From: Microbacterium oxydans
GTDB lineage: Bacteria > Actinomycetota > Actinomycetes > Actinomycetales > Microbacteriaceae
Direction of reading: 5' to 3'
Assembly (NCBI RefSeq): GCF_006540085.1
Contig: NZ_BJOG01000004.1
Coordinates: 434,001-498,000, forward strand
Length of the DNA: 64,000 nucleotides
Shown: positions 16,895 to 24,194 of the stretch, one piece after another
Layout: each line of letters begins with the position of its first letter
Position numbering within the stretch: position 1 is the stretch's first letter
Notes under the pieces: generated by a model
Databases searched by the model: none
What the model saw: the letters and a program-made list of their open reading frames with translations, nothing else
Told to the model about the DNA's origin: nothing
Position numbers and translations under genes: made by a program

Positions 16895-18585
16895 CAGGCG
16901 TCCTTTCCGGCGAGCGTGTTGTCGCCCTTCACATCGGCTGTCGGCGCGACCGCCACGGTGTCGAAGCGGCCGGTGCGTTCCTTGATCAGATCGAAGTCGA
17001 ATCTCCTCGTCCTGTTCATCATCGTGAGGCCGACGCAGACGAGCGTGCTCACCGCGTAGGCCACCAGCGAGCCCGACAGCACCGGATACTCGTGGAGGAA
17101 GCCGATCGCGAACGGAGCCGATATGACGGTGGCGAGCCCACCGACGATCAGTGCCACCCGCAGGCCGAAGAAGCCGAACGACATCAGAGCGAGGACCACC
17201 CCGATCCCGATGACCGACAGGATGTCACTCACGAGCCCCCAGCCGCCGGACAGGGAGATCCACTCGAATCGCACCGGCAGGAACGCGGCGAGGGCGGCGA
17301 TCACGGCGATGCTGAACGCGGAGTTCGTGACGCGATCCCAGTAGAAGCTCGCGATGACGGGGAACACGAGCGCTCCCCACATCGCGCCGACGAAGACCAG
17401 CAGGTCGAGGATGTTGAACTGCATCGACGCGAAGCAGAGCGCTGCGGCCGTCGCGCCGATCATCGTGAGTCGGCCGACGAGCAGCATCGTCTTCGGGTTC
17501 GCGTTCTTCTTCCCCGCGATGTTCTGGCCGTAGACGTCAGCCATCATGATCGACGAGAGCGCTGTCATATCGGCATCCGCGGTGGAGGACAGCGATCCGA
17601 TGATCATGACGAAGAACACGCAGATCAGGATCGGCGGCAGATAGGTCGACGCCATCTGCGGGATCAGGTTGTTCACGTCGCCGTCCATGGGCTGGACTCC
17701 CGCGTACAGGGCGAGCACGCCCAGCATGCCGATGCCGATGATCGATGCGCCATAACCGAAGGTCGCCGTGACGAAGGTCTTCTTGATCAAGTCTTCGCGA
17801 ACCGCGAAGAGCCGCTGTGCGATGGTCTGGTTCCCGATGGCGTAGGCGAGCACGGCAGCGATGTACGGCGCTCCCTGGTTGAAGAAGGCATCCGAGGAGA
17901 AGAAGTCTCGCTGCTGCGGAGTGAGGTTCGACGCGCCCGTGACGAACAATTCAGGTCCCCCCGCGGCGAAGAAGATCACCGGGACGATGATCGCGACCGC
18001 TCCCAGCATGGCGATGACCTGCGCGAAGTCGGTCAGCACGGAGGCCCGGAACCCCGACCACAGCGTGTAGGCCAGAACGCCGATCGCGATGGCGACGATG
18101 CCCTGCGTGAACGTGAACGGTGACAGCATCGCGACCAGTGCTCCGCCGGCGATCAGGTTCGACGTGAGGCTGATGAGGCTCCCGAGCACGTTGGAGCCGG
18201 CGAGCATGAGCTGGCTCGAGCGCCCGTGGCGGGCGAACATCACTTCGGCGATCGTGTGCGCGTGGGGCGCGACCTTGCGGATGCGTCGACCGAAGGGGTA
18301 GATGAGCAGGATCATCAGCGCGCCCCAGAGGCCGTAGTGGATGGGCCCGGAGATGCCGTAGGTGTATCCGGATGTCGCAGAGGCGTACATCGAGGATGCC
18401 CAGATCCAGGTGGCCGTCATCGACGCGGCCGAGATACCGAAGCCGATCTTGCCGCCGCCGGTCATGTATCCGTCGGCGTTCTCCTTTCTTCGGGAGATGC
18501 GGATGGACATGTAGAGGCTGCCGCCGAAGAACAGCAGCATGAGCAGGACCACGATCGGGCCTGACAGTGTGGTGAATTCTTCCAC
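16894..18585 (-). CDS. sodium:solute symporter, Dur3 (urea/polyamine)-like
   Basis: This 563-residue SSS-family protein has about thirteen to fifteen transmembrane helices. The segment ATWIWASSMYASATSGYTYG followed by GISGPIHYG resembles the Dur3 urea transporter signature, and the A-x-AD-M-ALSSI segment in the middle matches the family sodium site region. It probably imports urea or a related small amine using sodium. GTG 18585 was chosen because the protein then begins immediately before the first helix; the longer frame upstream lies in the leader. No urease gene is in the window. Confidence 0.78.
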   Translation of the reverse strand: MEEFTTLSGPIVVLLMLLFFGGSLYMSIRISRRKENADGYMTGGGKIGFGISAASMTATWIWASSMYASATSGYTYGISGPIHYGLWGALMILLIYPFGRRIRKVAPHAHTIAEVMFARHGRSSQLMLAGSNVLGSLISLTSNLIAGGALVAMLSPFTFTQGIVAIAIGVLAYTLWSGFRASVLTDFAQVIAMLGAVAIIVPVIFFAAGGPELFVTGASNLTPQQRDFFSSDAFFNQGAPYIAAVLAYAIGNQTIAQRLFAVREDLIKKTFVTATFGYGASIIGIGMLGVLALYAGVQPMDGDVNNLIPQMASTYLPPILICVFFVMIIGSLSSTADADMTALSSIMMADVYGQNIAGKKNANPKTMLLVGRLTMIGATAAALCFASMQFNILDLLVFVGAMWGALVFPVIASFYWDRVTNSAFSIAVIAALAAFLPVRFEWISLSGGWGLVSDILSVIGIGVVLALMSFGFFGLRVALIVGGLATVISAPFAIGFLHEYPVLSGSLVAYAVSTLVCVGLTMMNRTRRFDFDLIKERTGRFDTVAVAPTADVKGDNTLAGKDA

Positions 18586-18966
18586 CGGGTACTCGCTTTC
18601 TCGTCGTGATGCGGCGTTGCCGCGTGTCGATGGAGAACGAGTCCCGCTAGGTGGGGGAGTACTGCGTCGTCTGGTGTTGGGGATTGCGGGGGCTGCGGTA
18701 AGCGGTCGACATGGCGAGAACGAACCTGGACCACTGAGGCGCATCGCAGCACACAGACGAGTGGCCCGGGGTGCGGCTCCTTTCGGGACGGCCGTTTCCG
18801 GGCGCACCGAACAGCAGTGCATCCTCGAACGGGATTCGTGGATCGCGTCGGTGAGCCTCCGGGCATCTGACGCCTGAGATCACCGTGAACGCGTGACCAT
18901 CGCTCCGGGGGATGAGCGTCTTTCGACCATAGCAAGTTCTCAGGAAACTCGCGGGGCACGTGATGA
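18586..18966 (-). other. about 380-base untranslated leader of the Dur3-like symporter operon
   Basis: No convincing gene is seen between the tRNA-Val(CAC) terminator and the symporter start. The stretch can form local hairpins, for example 18770-18775 with 18803-18808 enclosing a GC-rich internal repeat. It could hold a regulatory RNA or only the promoter. No known riboswitch consensus was recognised by eye. Confidence 0.4.
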
Positions 18967-19000
18967 GAGAACAAGAAAGCCCCCGGGCAGACCGGGGGCT
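18967..19000 (-). terminator. terminator of tRNA-Val(CAC)
   Basis: Nine-base arms (18978-18986 and 18992-19000) with a five-base loop begin four bases past the encoded CCA. A T-rich tail follows on the minus strand (18967-18977), a classical intrinsic terminator. Confidence 0.88.
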
Positions 19001-19003
19001 GGA

Positions 19004-19079
19004 TGGTGGGCGATACCGGACTCGAACCGATGACCTCTTCCGTGTGAAGGAAGCGCGCTACCAACTGCGCCAATCGCCC
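19004..19079 (-). tRNA. tRNA-Val(CAC)
   Basis: The 73-base cloverleaf runs leftward from 19079 to 19007 and CCA is encoded at 19006-19004. The seven-base acceptor stem GGGCGAT/ATCGCCC is perfect. The anticodon arm is CTTCC-TTCACAC-GGAAG, giving CAC (reads GUG), and the T loop is TTCGAGT. Confidence 0.95.
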
Positions 19080-19102
19080 ATACCTCTGGGGTACGTCAAC
19101 CG

Positions 19103-19130
19103 ATACTACCGGACGCTACGGGGCGGTGAA
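19103..19130 (-). promoter_or_regulatory. promoter of tRNA-Val(CAC)
   Basis: On the minus strand TTCACC (19130-19125) and TAGTAT (19108-19103) are separated by 16 bases, 24 bases before the mature tRNA start. This fits a sigma-70-type vegetative promoter. Confidence 0.65.
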
Positions 19131-19168
19131 GACCACTCAGCGAGACACGCGCGAGATTCGCTGCCGGT

Positions 19169-19197
19169 TTGGCGGAGTGCGGATCTTCGGCTAATGT
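19169..19197 (+). promoter_or_regulatory. promoter of the rightward tRNA cluster
   Basis: TTGGCG (19169-19174), 17 bases and TAATGT (19192-19197) lie 33 bases before tRNA-Gly. Spacing and hexamers fit a vegetative promoter, which probably drives all three rightward tRNAs. Confidence 0.68.
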
Positions 19198-19230
19198 TTC
19201 ATGAGTGCCCGGGACAACCGGGAACGAAAT

Positions 19231-19303
19231 GCGGATGTAGCGCAGTTGGTAGCGCACAACCTTGCCAAGGTTGGGGTCGCGAGTTCGAGTCTCGTCATCC
19301 GCT
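19231..19303 (+). tRNA. tRNA-Gly(GCC)
   Basis: A 73-base cloverleaf with acceptor GCGGATG/CATCCGC and anticodon arm CAACC-TTGCCAA-GGTTG gives GCC. No CCA is encoded after the discriminator T. Confidence 0.95.
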
Positions 19304-19357
19304 CGAGTGCAGCAGGTCTTCTCAGGAAGGCGTGCAGCACGTGGGGTCAATCCACAC

Positions 19358-19428
19358 GGTGGCGTGGCCGAGCGGCTAGGCACCGGCCTGCAAAGCCGTT
19401 TACACGGGTTCGAATCCCGTCGCCACCT
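19358..19428 (+). tRNA. tRNA-Cys(GCA)
   Basis: A 71-base cloverleaf with acceptor GGTGGCG/CGCCACC and anticodon loop CTGCAAA gives GCA. CCA is not encoded. It lies 54 bases after tRNA-Gly and probably shares its promoter. Confidence 0.95.
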
Positions 19429-19455
19429 CACGGGAAAACTGAATAGCCCCAACGG

Positions 19456-19527
19456 GCGCGATTGGCGCAGCGGTAGCGCGCTTCCCTGACACGGAAGAGG
19501 TCACTGGTTCGATCCCAGTATCGCGCA
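19456..19527 (+). tRNA. tRNA-Val(GAC), integration target
   Basis: A 72-base cloverleaf with acceptor GCGCGAT/ATCGCGC and anticodon arm CTTCC-CTGACAC-GGAAG gives GAC. Its last 25 bases are the left copy of the 29-base att repeat, so the integrated element restores the tRNA 3' end and the gene stays intact. Confidence 0.95.
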
Positions 19528-19531
19528 CAGA
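19503..19531. other. left attachment site (29-base direct repeat)
   Basis: The T-arm and acceptor end of tRNA-Val(GAC) plus four bases are repeated exactly at 28864-28892. Identity ends after base 19531, where the two downstream sequences diverge. Confidence 0.92.
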
Positions 19532-19532
19532 T

Positions 19533-19559
19533 AAAAACCCCGGTTCAGCCGGGGTTTTT
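19533..19559 (+). terminator. element-borne terminator behind tRNA-Val(GAC)
   Basis: AAAAACCCCGG, a five-base loop and CCGGGGTTTTT form an 11-base-pair stem ending in T5. It starts two bases past the att core, so it belongs to the element and replaces the original terminator now found beyond the right att site. Confidence 0.9.
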
Positions 19560-19589
19560 GCATTCCCCGGTCTGGCGAGTGTCACCCGC

Positions 19590-19606
19590 GTGCAACCTAC
19601 GTGCAA
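19590..19606. other. putative integrase arm sites, left
   Basis: GTGCAA occurs at 19590-19595 and again at 19601-19606 (11-base period), 58 bases inside the left att core. The same hexamer pair occurs at the other end (28729-28744). Paired short repeats flanking the core are typical of tyrosine integrase arm-type sites; binding is inferred. Confidence 0.55.
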
Positions 19607-19618
19607 TCCAGCGGGCAT

Positions 19619-20494
19619 TCAGAACACTTCGACGTGCTCCACGTCGATCAGCGGAGCGTCCCGCGGCCCCGCGGTGTGAGGCTCGATCCAGACGACTTCG
19701 TGCGTCTTCGTGGACGGGTGCCATTGACGTCGGCTGTGACCGCGCACGGTCCATCGATGGTCGGGAGTGCGCCTCGCGGTCGCCGGGCCTCGGCTCTCAC
19801 CTTCGCCGGTCGGACGGTAGACCATGACGACATCCGGTCGGCCCCGCACGGTCGCGCCCGAACGCTCGTTAGGAGTAGTGCGGGCGGAGCGCGCCGCGCC
19901 GAGGTCACGGGTGCGGGCCGACGCCAGCCGATGGAGCAACCGGGGTGCGTCGCGGTCGAGAGCGCTGACCGGATGCACCCGCACGTTCGGGGCGGCGAGT
20001 GAGAGCGCGCGCCACGTCGGCACCGCGCATTCTCCGCCCGCCCACATCAGTAGTTGCTCGGTGTCGGCGAGGTACGCAACGCCGGAATCGCTCGGAGGGA
20101 GCGCGTCGGGTCGCGTGGGCTCATCGAACTCGCCGAGTGCGTCGGCGCGGAGGTAGAAGAATCGTCGCCCGGCGGTCGCGTCTTTCAGTAGGCGGAACAT
20201 GCGCGCTGACGGTGCGGCGCTCGCAAGGAGAGTCGTCGCGGCGTCGAGGTTCCTGGGCATGGCGCGCGGCGTCCATTCGAGTCGCGACAGGTCGCCGAGA
20301 GCCGACGAGTGGAGCGTGATTAGGAACGATTCGCCCTCGCGTGCCCAGCGCTGACGAATGCGCCGCGCCACGGGCACCTGAATGGTGGACGACGGAGACT
20401 TCACGAACTCGCCATCGGAGCGGAGGAACTTCAACAGCACTTTGCTGTCGATGCCGAGTTCGTGAGCCACTTCGTGCACGCGCGGTTTGCCCAT
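19619..20494 (-). CDS. IF2-N-domain protein of mobile element
   Basis: This 291-residue protein begins with a domain like the N-terminal module of initiation factor IF-2 ([20 protein letters not shown], then [10 protein letters not shown] and PVARRIR), residues 4-50. The rest is not recognised as a catalytic fold. The C-terminus has a basic, aromatic segment ([15 protein letters not shown] then VVWIEPH) of a kind seen in actinobacterial plasmid and phage proteins of unknown role. ATG 20494 was chosen; a GTG three codons upstream is possible. It is the last gene of the leftward cassette, ten bases after the WhiB-like gene. Confidence 0.68.
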   Translation of the reverse strand: MGKPRVHEVAHELGIDSKVLLKFLRSDGEFVKSPSSTIQVPVARRIRQRWAREGESFLITLHSSALGDLSRLEWTPRAMPRNLDAATTLLASAAPSARMFRLLKDATAGRRFFYLRADALGEFDEPTRPDALPPSDSGVAYLADTEQLLMWAGGECAVPTWRALSLAAPNVRVHPVSALDRDAPRLLHRLASARTRDLGAARSARTTPNERSGATVRGRPDVVMVYRPTGEGESRGPATARRTPDHRWTVRGHSRRQWHPSTKTHEVVWIEPHTAGPRDAPLIDVEHVEVF

Positions 20495-20504
20495 GCCGCG
20501 CACT

Positions 20505-20753
20505 CTATCGGGCTCGGAGACGCACGCCGCCGAACGTGCCGACGAGGCCGGATACGCGTCCGTAGTCGCCGCATGCTTCGCGGACGGCGAGCGGGCAGGC
20601 CGCGCACGTGCTCGGGCGGACGGTCGCGGGGTCGAGGCCATCGCACGGGACACGCTCGCCGCGTTCGGTGGCGCGGAGGAGGGCGATGCCGAGCGTCCGG
20701 GCTTCGTCGTTCCCGCGGTACGTGGAGAGGCGCGGTTCGCTCGGGTCGCCCAC
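20505..20753 (-). CDS. WhiB-like protein
   Basis: This 82-residue protein has four Cys (37, 50, 53, 61) and a C-terminal [11 protein letters not shown] that corresponds to the G-[VI]-W-G-G turn of Wbl regulators. Wbl proteins bind a 4Fe-4S cluster and regulate transcription with the sigma factor. The last Cys pair is separated by seven residues (CPLAVREAC) rather than the usual five, so cluster ligation needs care. The GTG at 20753 lies four bases past the upstream stop. Wbl genes are frequent on actinophages and integrative elements. Confidence 0.7.
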   Translation of the reverse strand: MGDPSEPRLSTYRGNDEARTLGIALLRATERGERVPCDGLDPATVRPSTCAACPLAVREACGDYGRVSGLVGTFGGVRLRAR

Positions 20754-20757
20754 GGGC

Positions 20758-21687
20758 TCAGTAGTCCGCCCGTGCGAGGAGCATCCGCAGGCCGTCGAGG
20801 TCGAGATGCGCCCACGGTTCCGTGTTCGGGTGCTCGTGGCCTGAGACGGCCCAGCCGTGCACGCCGTCGAGGTCGGGCTCGTGCGGCACGCGGCGGCGCA
20901 TCGCACGGTCGCCGTCGATGAGGTCGAGCACCGCGGAGGACATCGAGTCGCCGAACTCGCGGGCGCGTTCGCATGTCGGGCAGAGGTGCGCTTGCATCGG
21001 GCGTCCGACGCCGCCGAGGCTCACCGGGCTCAGATCGTGCGGCGTCCACGGCTTCGCGGTGCGCTTCGCCAGGACAGTGCCGAGCCCGCACCACGCACAG
21101 CCGCCGGTCGGGCAGGCAACGGGGCGAGGCGGCATGCGGTCGGCGAGGTGGTCACCGTACTCGTGGCGAATGTCCGCGAGGAGGTCCGGGCTCACATGGA
21201 GCCACGGCTCTACGGCGGCTGTCCCGCGGCGTGCGTCCTCCTCCCGAACGGGCGCGAACCGCCGGTGCCAGGATGCGGCGGCTCCGCGCGAGGAGAGCCG
21301 GTTGAGGAGCGAGAGGAGGCCGTCGGCGCTGTACGTCGCGGCGGGCGTCGCGCCGATGGCGGCGAGCGCTCGGAAGGCCGAGGCGATGCGGTGCTGTCCG
21401 ATACTCGGTGAGCCGATCATGCGGCGGATGCTGGGGTGCGTGTCCAGAGTGCGGGCGGCGTGTGCATCGAGGTCGGCGCACGCGGGGCACTGTCCGAACG
21501 TGACTTCGGACAGTCCTTCGATCAGCCGCCCGCGGGGGTCCATCCTCCCGGTGACGGTGAACGTCGTCCGGGGCGCGTCGGGGCCGCACGGGGTGCCGCA
21601 GTCCTTGCATGCGATGTGTTCGGCGTCGGGCAGGTGGCGGATGCCGAGGGGGAGGGGGCGGGTGTCGGGCTTGGTGGTCGTGGTCAT
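20758..21687 (-). CDS. multi-CxxC zinc-binding protein, unknown
   Basis: This 309-residue protein is not recognised. Three zinc-binding groups are visible: ACKDCGTPC near residue 27 with [11 protein letters not shown] near 67; CPTGGCAWC near 192; and [11 protein letters not shown] near 236. Between them is an alpha-helical part ([20 protein letters not shown] and [12 protein letters not shown]). Such architecture suits nucleic-acid binding. It lies 12 bases after the previous gene and ends four bases before the WhiB-like start, so it belongs to the cassette. Confidence 0.6.
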   Translation of the reverse strand: MTTTTKPDTRPLPLGIRHLPDAEHIACKDCGTPCGPDAPRTTFTVTGRMDPRGRLIEGLSEVTFGQCPACADLDAHAARTLDTHPSIRRMIGSPSIGQHRIASAFRALAAIGATPAATYSADGLLSLLNRLSSRGAAASWHRRFAPVREEDARRGTAAVEPWLHVSPDLLADIRHEYGDHLADRMPPRPVACPTGGCAWCGLGTVLAKRTAKPWTPHDLSPVSLGGVGRPMQAHLCPTCERAREFGDSMSSAVLDLIDGDRAMRRRVPHEPDLDGVHGWAVSGHEHPNTEPWAHLDLDGLRMLLARADY

Positions 21688-21699
21688 GGTGGGGCTCTC

Positions 21700-21960
21700 T
21701 CAGAATCGGCGGAGTTCGTCGGGGGTTAGGTCTTGCCAGCCGAGGGTGCGGGGCGCTTTGGGCTCGGGTGGCGTCTCGGCGGGTTTCGGTGCGGGGGGCG
21801 GCGTAGGTGCGGCGGCGCGGCGGCGGGCGGCGCGGGCTCGCTTCGCTTCGGCCTCACGCTCCGCGCGCTCTTGCTCGGCGCGGCGCTCCGCGGCGGCGGC
21901 GAGTTCGGCGCGGAGAAGCGCATGCGACCACGATTCGCCGCGGTACCGACGCTCAGGCAT
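21700..21960 (-). CDS. small coiled-coil protein, unknown
   Basis: This 86-residue protein has an Ala/Glu/Arg-rich helix (about 15-50, LLRAELAAAAERRAEQERAE and onward) that should form a coiled coil, then a Pro-rich linker and a short C-terminal GWQDLTPDELRRF. No domain is recognised. ATG 21960 gives an eight-base overlap with the upstream gene; the frame is open further back but that part reads as an out-of-frame shadow. Confidence 0.5.
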   Translation of the reverse strand: MPERRYRGESWSHALLRAELAAAAERRAEQERAEREAEAKRARAARRRAAAPTPPPAPKPAETPPEPKAPRTLGWQDLTPDELRRF

Positions 21961-22303
21961 GGCGGGGCCGTCGGTCGAGGCGGTCGCCGCACACGGCGTG
22001 CGCGCCGCGGAAGCAGTACGCGCCGGGGGCGGCGTGATGCTCGGGGCACGAGATGGCGAGGGCGGCGGGCATGACCGCGCTTCGGCTGAGTTCGCTCGCG
22101 AGCCTCGCGACGGCGGCGGCGTCCGGCGTGCGGTCGTGTCCGAGGTCGAGGGCCGCGAGGCTTCGGCTCTTGCCCTGGTATCGGCCTGACACGATTTCGC
22201 GGTACGCCGTTTCGGTCTGGTCGCGGCGGTCGTCGGAGATGTGGCCGGGGTGGCGGGCGAGGTGGATGCGCTCACGGTCGTTGTCAGCGGTGCGGTGGCT
22301 CAT
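21953..22303 (-). CDS. small zinc-finger protein, unknown
   Basis: This 116-residue protein starts with a polar helical region (NDRERIHLARHPGHISDD) and ends with CPEHHAAPGAYCFRGAHAVC, a Cys/His spacing like the small phage-type zinc fingers (CPxC/H...PGxxC...C/H). The function is unknown. Its ATG overlaps the stop of the upstream gene (TGATG). Confidence 0.55.
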   Translation of the reverse strand: MSHRTADNDRERIHLARHPGHISDDRRDQTETAYREIVSGRYQGKSRSLAALDLGHDRTPDAAAVARLASELSRSAVMPAALAISCPEHHAAPGAYCFRGAHAVCGDRLDRRPRHA

Positions 22304-22644
22304 GGTCGGCTCCAGTCGTAGGCGGTGTGGTTCTCGGGGATCGTGGCGAGGGCATCGGCATGTGCTTCGGCGGCAAGGAGTTCGGCGGCGGCGGTGAGGC
22401 CGGGCACGGCGCGCTCACGGGTCGCCTGGGCGCCGAGCGTCGGCGTTGTCGGTGGTTGGGTGTACACGTTCATGCCGGTGATCGGTCGGGCGGAACGGCG
22501 GGCCTCGGCGAGTGCCAGGCGTTCGCGAACGTCGGCGACGTGAGCCACGCGGGCGGCGGCACGGTCGGCGGCGACGCGCTCCGCGGTCACGACACGCGCC
22601 CGTGCCTCGCGCTCGGCGAGGGTCGGCGGTGTGCGACGGGTCAT
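22300..22644 (-). CDS. Ala/Arg-rich helical protein, unknown
   Basis: This 114-residue, mostly helical protein has residues 10-60 rich in Ala, Arg and Glu, likely a coiled coil. The C-terminal part carries LTAAAELLAAEAHADAL. There are no catalytic motifs. The ATG at 22644 overlaps the preceding stop (ATGA); ATG 22650 two codons upstream is an alternative. Confidence 0.5.
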   Translation of the reverse strand: MTRRTPPTLAEREARARVVTAERVAADRAAARVAHVADVRERLALAEARRSARPITGMNVYTQPPTTPTLGAQATRERAVPGLTAAAELLAAEAHADALATIPENHTAYDWSRP

Positions 22645-22898
22645 CGCCATGACAGTCCCCATGACGACACGGGCCGGTGAGCGCGCACGAGTTCTTCGAG
22701 CGCCGCCTGCGCGAGGGCGCGGCGTTCCTCGGGCGTGGCACCGGGTGGGTACGGCGATGGCGTGTCGATGCCCAGCCTCTCGCGCTTTGCTTTCAGGGCG
22801 GCGAGCGCGGTTAGGGCTTCTTCGACGCTCCCGTGAGGGCGCGTCGGGATGCCGAGGGCGGCGCGGATACGTTCGGGGTCCATGCTCGGGCGGATCAT
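22641..22898 (-). CDS. 85-residue helical protein, unknown
   Basis: The protein starts MDPERIRAALGIPTR after a short MIRPS leader and carries two amphipathic helices (VEEALTALAALKAKRERLGI and TPEERRALAQAALEELVRAH). No family is recognised. Its ATG overlaps the upstream stop (TGATG) and its stop overlaps the next start, so it is inside the coupled cassette. Confidence 0.55.
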   Translation of the reverse strand: MIRPSMDPERIRAALGIPTRPHGSVEEALTALAALKAKRERLGIDTPSPYPPGATPEERRALAQAALEELVRAHRPVSSWGLSWR

Positions 22899-23389
22899 CA
22901 GACGCCCAGCCGTTCGCGCTCGGGTGTGCTCAGCAGGCCGATGCCGCCCGCCCTAACCGCGGCAATTATCGCCGCCGCCGAACGGGGTGTGAGGCCGAGG
23001 CCGTCACGGAGCCGTTCTGCGGTGCGCTCTGCGGCAGTGTGCGCCGCGAGCAGGGACGCGCGCGGCTGTCCACGGTCTGTGAACGGCGACGCGGCGTCGA
23101 TTCGTTCGCGGATGAGTTGCGCCACGGCCTCGGCGGTTGCCCAGGATGTCAGCGCCACGGCGAACCGGTCTAGCGCGAGTTCGGGAGCGGCGTCGACGGC
23201 ACGCTGTGCGAGGTCGCGGGCGAGCGTGGCGACGGCACCAGATTGCACCGGCGGATCGCTCGGGGCTGACTCGGGTTCGGGCTTCGGGCGGGAGCGACGC
23301 GCCGCGGAGTCACACTCGCGGCATCCGTGCCGCCCGCGCTTCGTGACGTACACGGCATTGTCGGGGTGACCGCACGGCGTAGCGCTCAT
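22898..23389 (-). CDS. phage-type zinc-ribbon protein, unknown
   Basis: This 163-residue protein has an N-terminal zinc ribbon: TPCGHPDNAVYV followed by GRHGCRECDSAARR (residues 5-30), a pattern common in actinophage early proteins. The remainder is helical and contains GLTPRSAAAIIAAVRAGG, which could be a helix-turn-helix. ATG 23389 overlaps the stop of the 41-residue gene (ATGA). The frame is open well upstream, but that part is Arg/Pro-rich shadow sequence. Confidence 0.58.
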   Translation of the reverse strand: MSATPCGHPDNAVYVTKRGRHGCRECDSAARRSRPKPEPESAPSDPPVQSGAVATLARDLAQRAVDAAPELALDRFAVALTSWATAEAVAQLIRERIDAASPFTDRGQPRASLLAAHTAAERTAERLRDGLGLTPRSAAAIIAAVRAGGIGLLSTPERERLGV

Positions 23390-23511
23390 CGGGCACCGCC
23401 TCGCGCGGGCGTGTGTACGCGAGCGTGCACGCGCATAATGCGCGCAGGCGTGCGTGCGGGCACGGCGACGACGCCGAGAGGGCGCGGCACGGGGTGGGGC
23501 GTGTGGGTCAT
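23386..23511 (-). CDS. 41-residue basic peptide, translationally coupled
   Basis: This small frame has ATGA overlaps at both ends: its ATG overlaps the stop of the upstream 228-residue gene and its TGA overlaps the ATG of the downstream zinc-ribbon gene. The product begins MTHTPHPVPRPLGVV and continues with an Arg/Val/Ala-rich segment containing RIMRVHARVHTPAR. No family is recognised. The double overlap argues that it is translated, at least as a coupling peptide. Confidence 0.5.
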   Translation of the reverse strand: MTHTPHPVPRPLGVVAVPARTPARIMRVHARVHTPARGGAR

Positions 23512-24194
23512 GACATCTCCCAGTGGGTCGGGTCGGTCGGGTCGAGGGTGAATAGGGCGGGCGGCTGGGGTTCGGGTGCCGTCGGCGGGGGAGCGGGTGC
23601 GCGGCGGCGCTTCGGGATCGGGGAGAGCGCGAGGTGTGCGACGGCTCGGCGGGCTTCGGCGTGCTCGCGGTCATCGAGGGCGGCGCATCGGCTACAGGCG
23701 GGCCGATAGTCGTCAGGGTTCAGCGAGTACCACGCGGGAGCGGCGGAGCCGGAGACGCCGCGGATGCGGTCGCCGGGCGGGGCGATGCATGACCACACGC
23801 GAGCCCGACGGCCACAGCGCCAGCAGGCGCGTGCAGAGGCCGGCCCGCGCTGGCGGCGGATGCGGGCGTGCAGGGCGAGGTATCCGGGCTGAGCGAGGCT
23901 GTAGCGCGTCGCGAGGGTGACCACGCCGAGGAATGCCGCCGGATTAAGGCGCGGCGGGGCCGTCTGCGAGCGAACGGAGCCGGGGTGCGGTAGTTGGCCG
24001 TCTGAGGAGTTCAGGCCGTCAGAGAGCCGTACAGCGCTTCGAGGCTCGGCGGGCGCGAGGGCTCGCGACGCTCGCACTGTTGCACGGGCGTTGCATGAAT
24101 CGGCCTCGGCGAGCGCCACGCTGCCAACGGATGCGGAATCACGCGGCAAAATCGGCCCGCCGTCGCTGGTATCAAGCCAGTAGCGCGCGCTCAT
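23508..24194 (-). CDS. zinc-ribbon protein, unknown
   Basis: This 228-residue protein has a low-complexity N-terminal half. The C-terminal half contains ACWRCGRRARVWSC (about 120-133) and PACSRCAALDDREH (about 168-181), probably two zinc knuckles, and ends FTLDPTDPTHWEMS. The ATG overlaps the stop of the ART-phosphatase gene by one base (TAATG). The function is not recognised; close coupling to the fusion protein gene makes it a candidate partner. Confidence 0.55.
   Translation of the reverse strand: MSARYWLDTSDGGPILPRDSASVGSVALAEADSCNARATVRASRALAPAEPRSAVRLSDGLNSSDGQLPHPGSVRSQTAPPRLNPAAFLGVVTLATRYSLAQPGYLALHARIRRQRGPASARACWRCGRRARVWSCIAPPGDRIRGVSGSAAPAWYSLNPDDYRPACSRCAALDDREHAEARRAVAHLALSPIPKRRRAPAPPPTAPEPQPPALFTLDPTDPTHWEMS

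Noticed and set aside
18647-18883. 78-residue frame in the symporter leader
   Set aside because: No ribosome site or domain; composition is mixed as in non-coding sequence, so the stretch is listed as a leader.
18586-18966. Guanidine, glutamine, cobalamin or c-di-AMP riboswitch in the leader
   Set aside because: None of the conserved core sequences I could recall was found; only generic pairing is visible.
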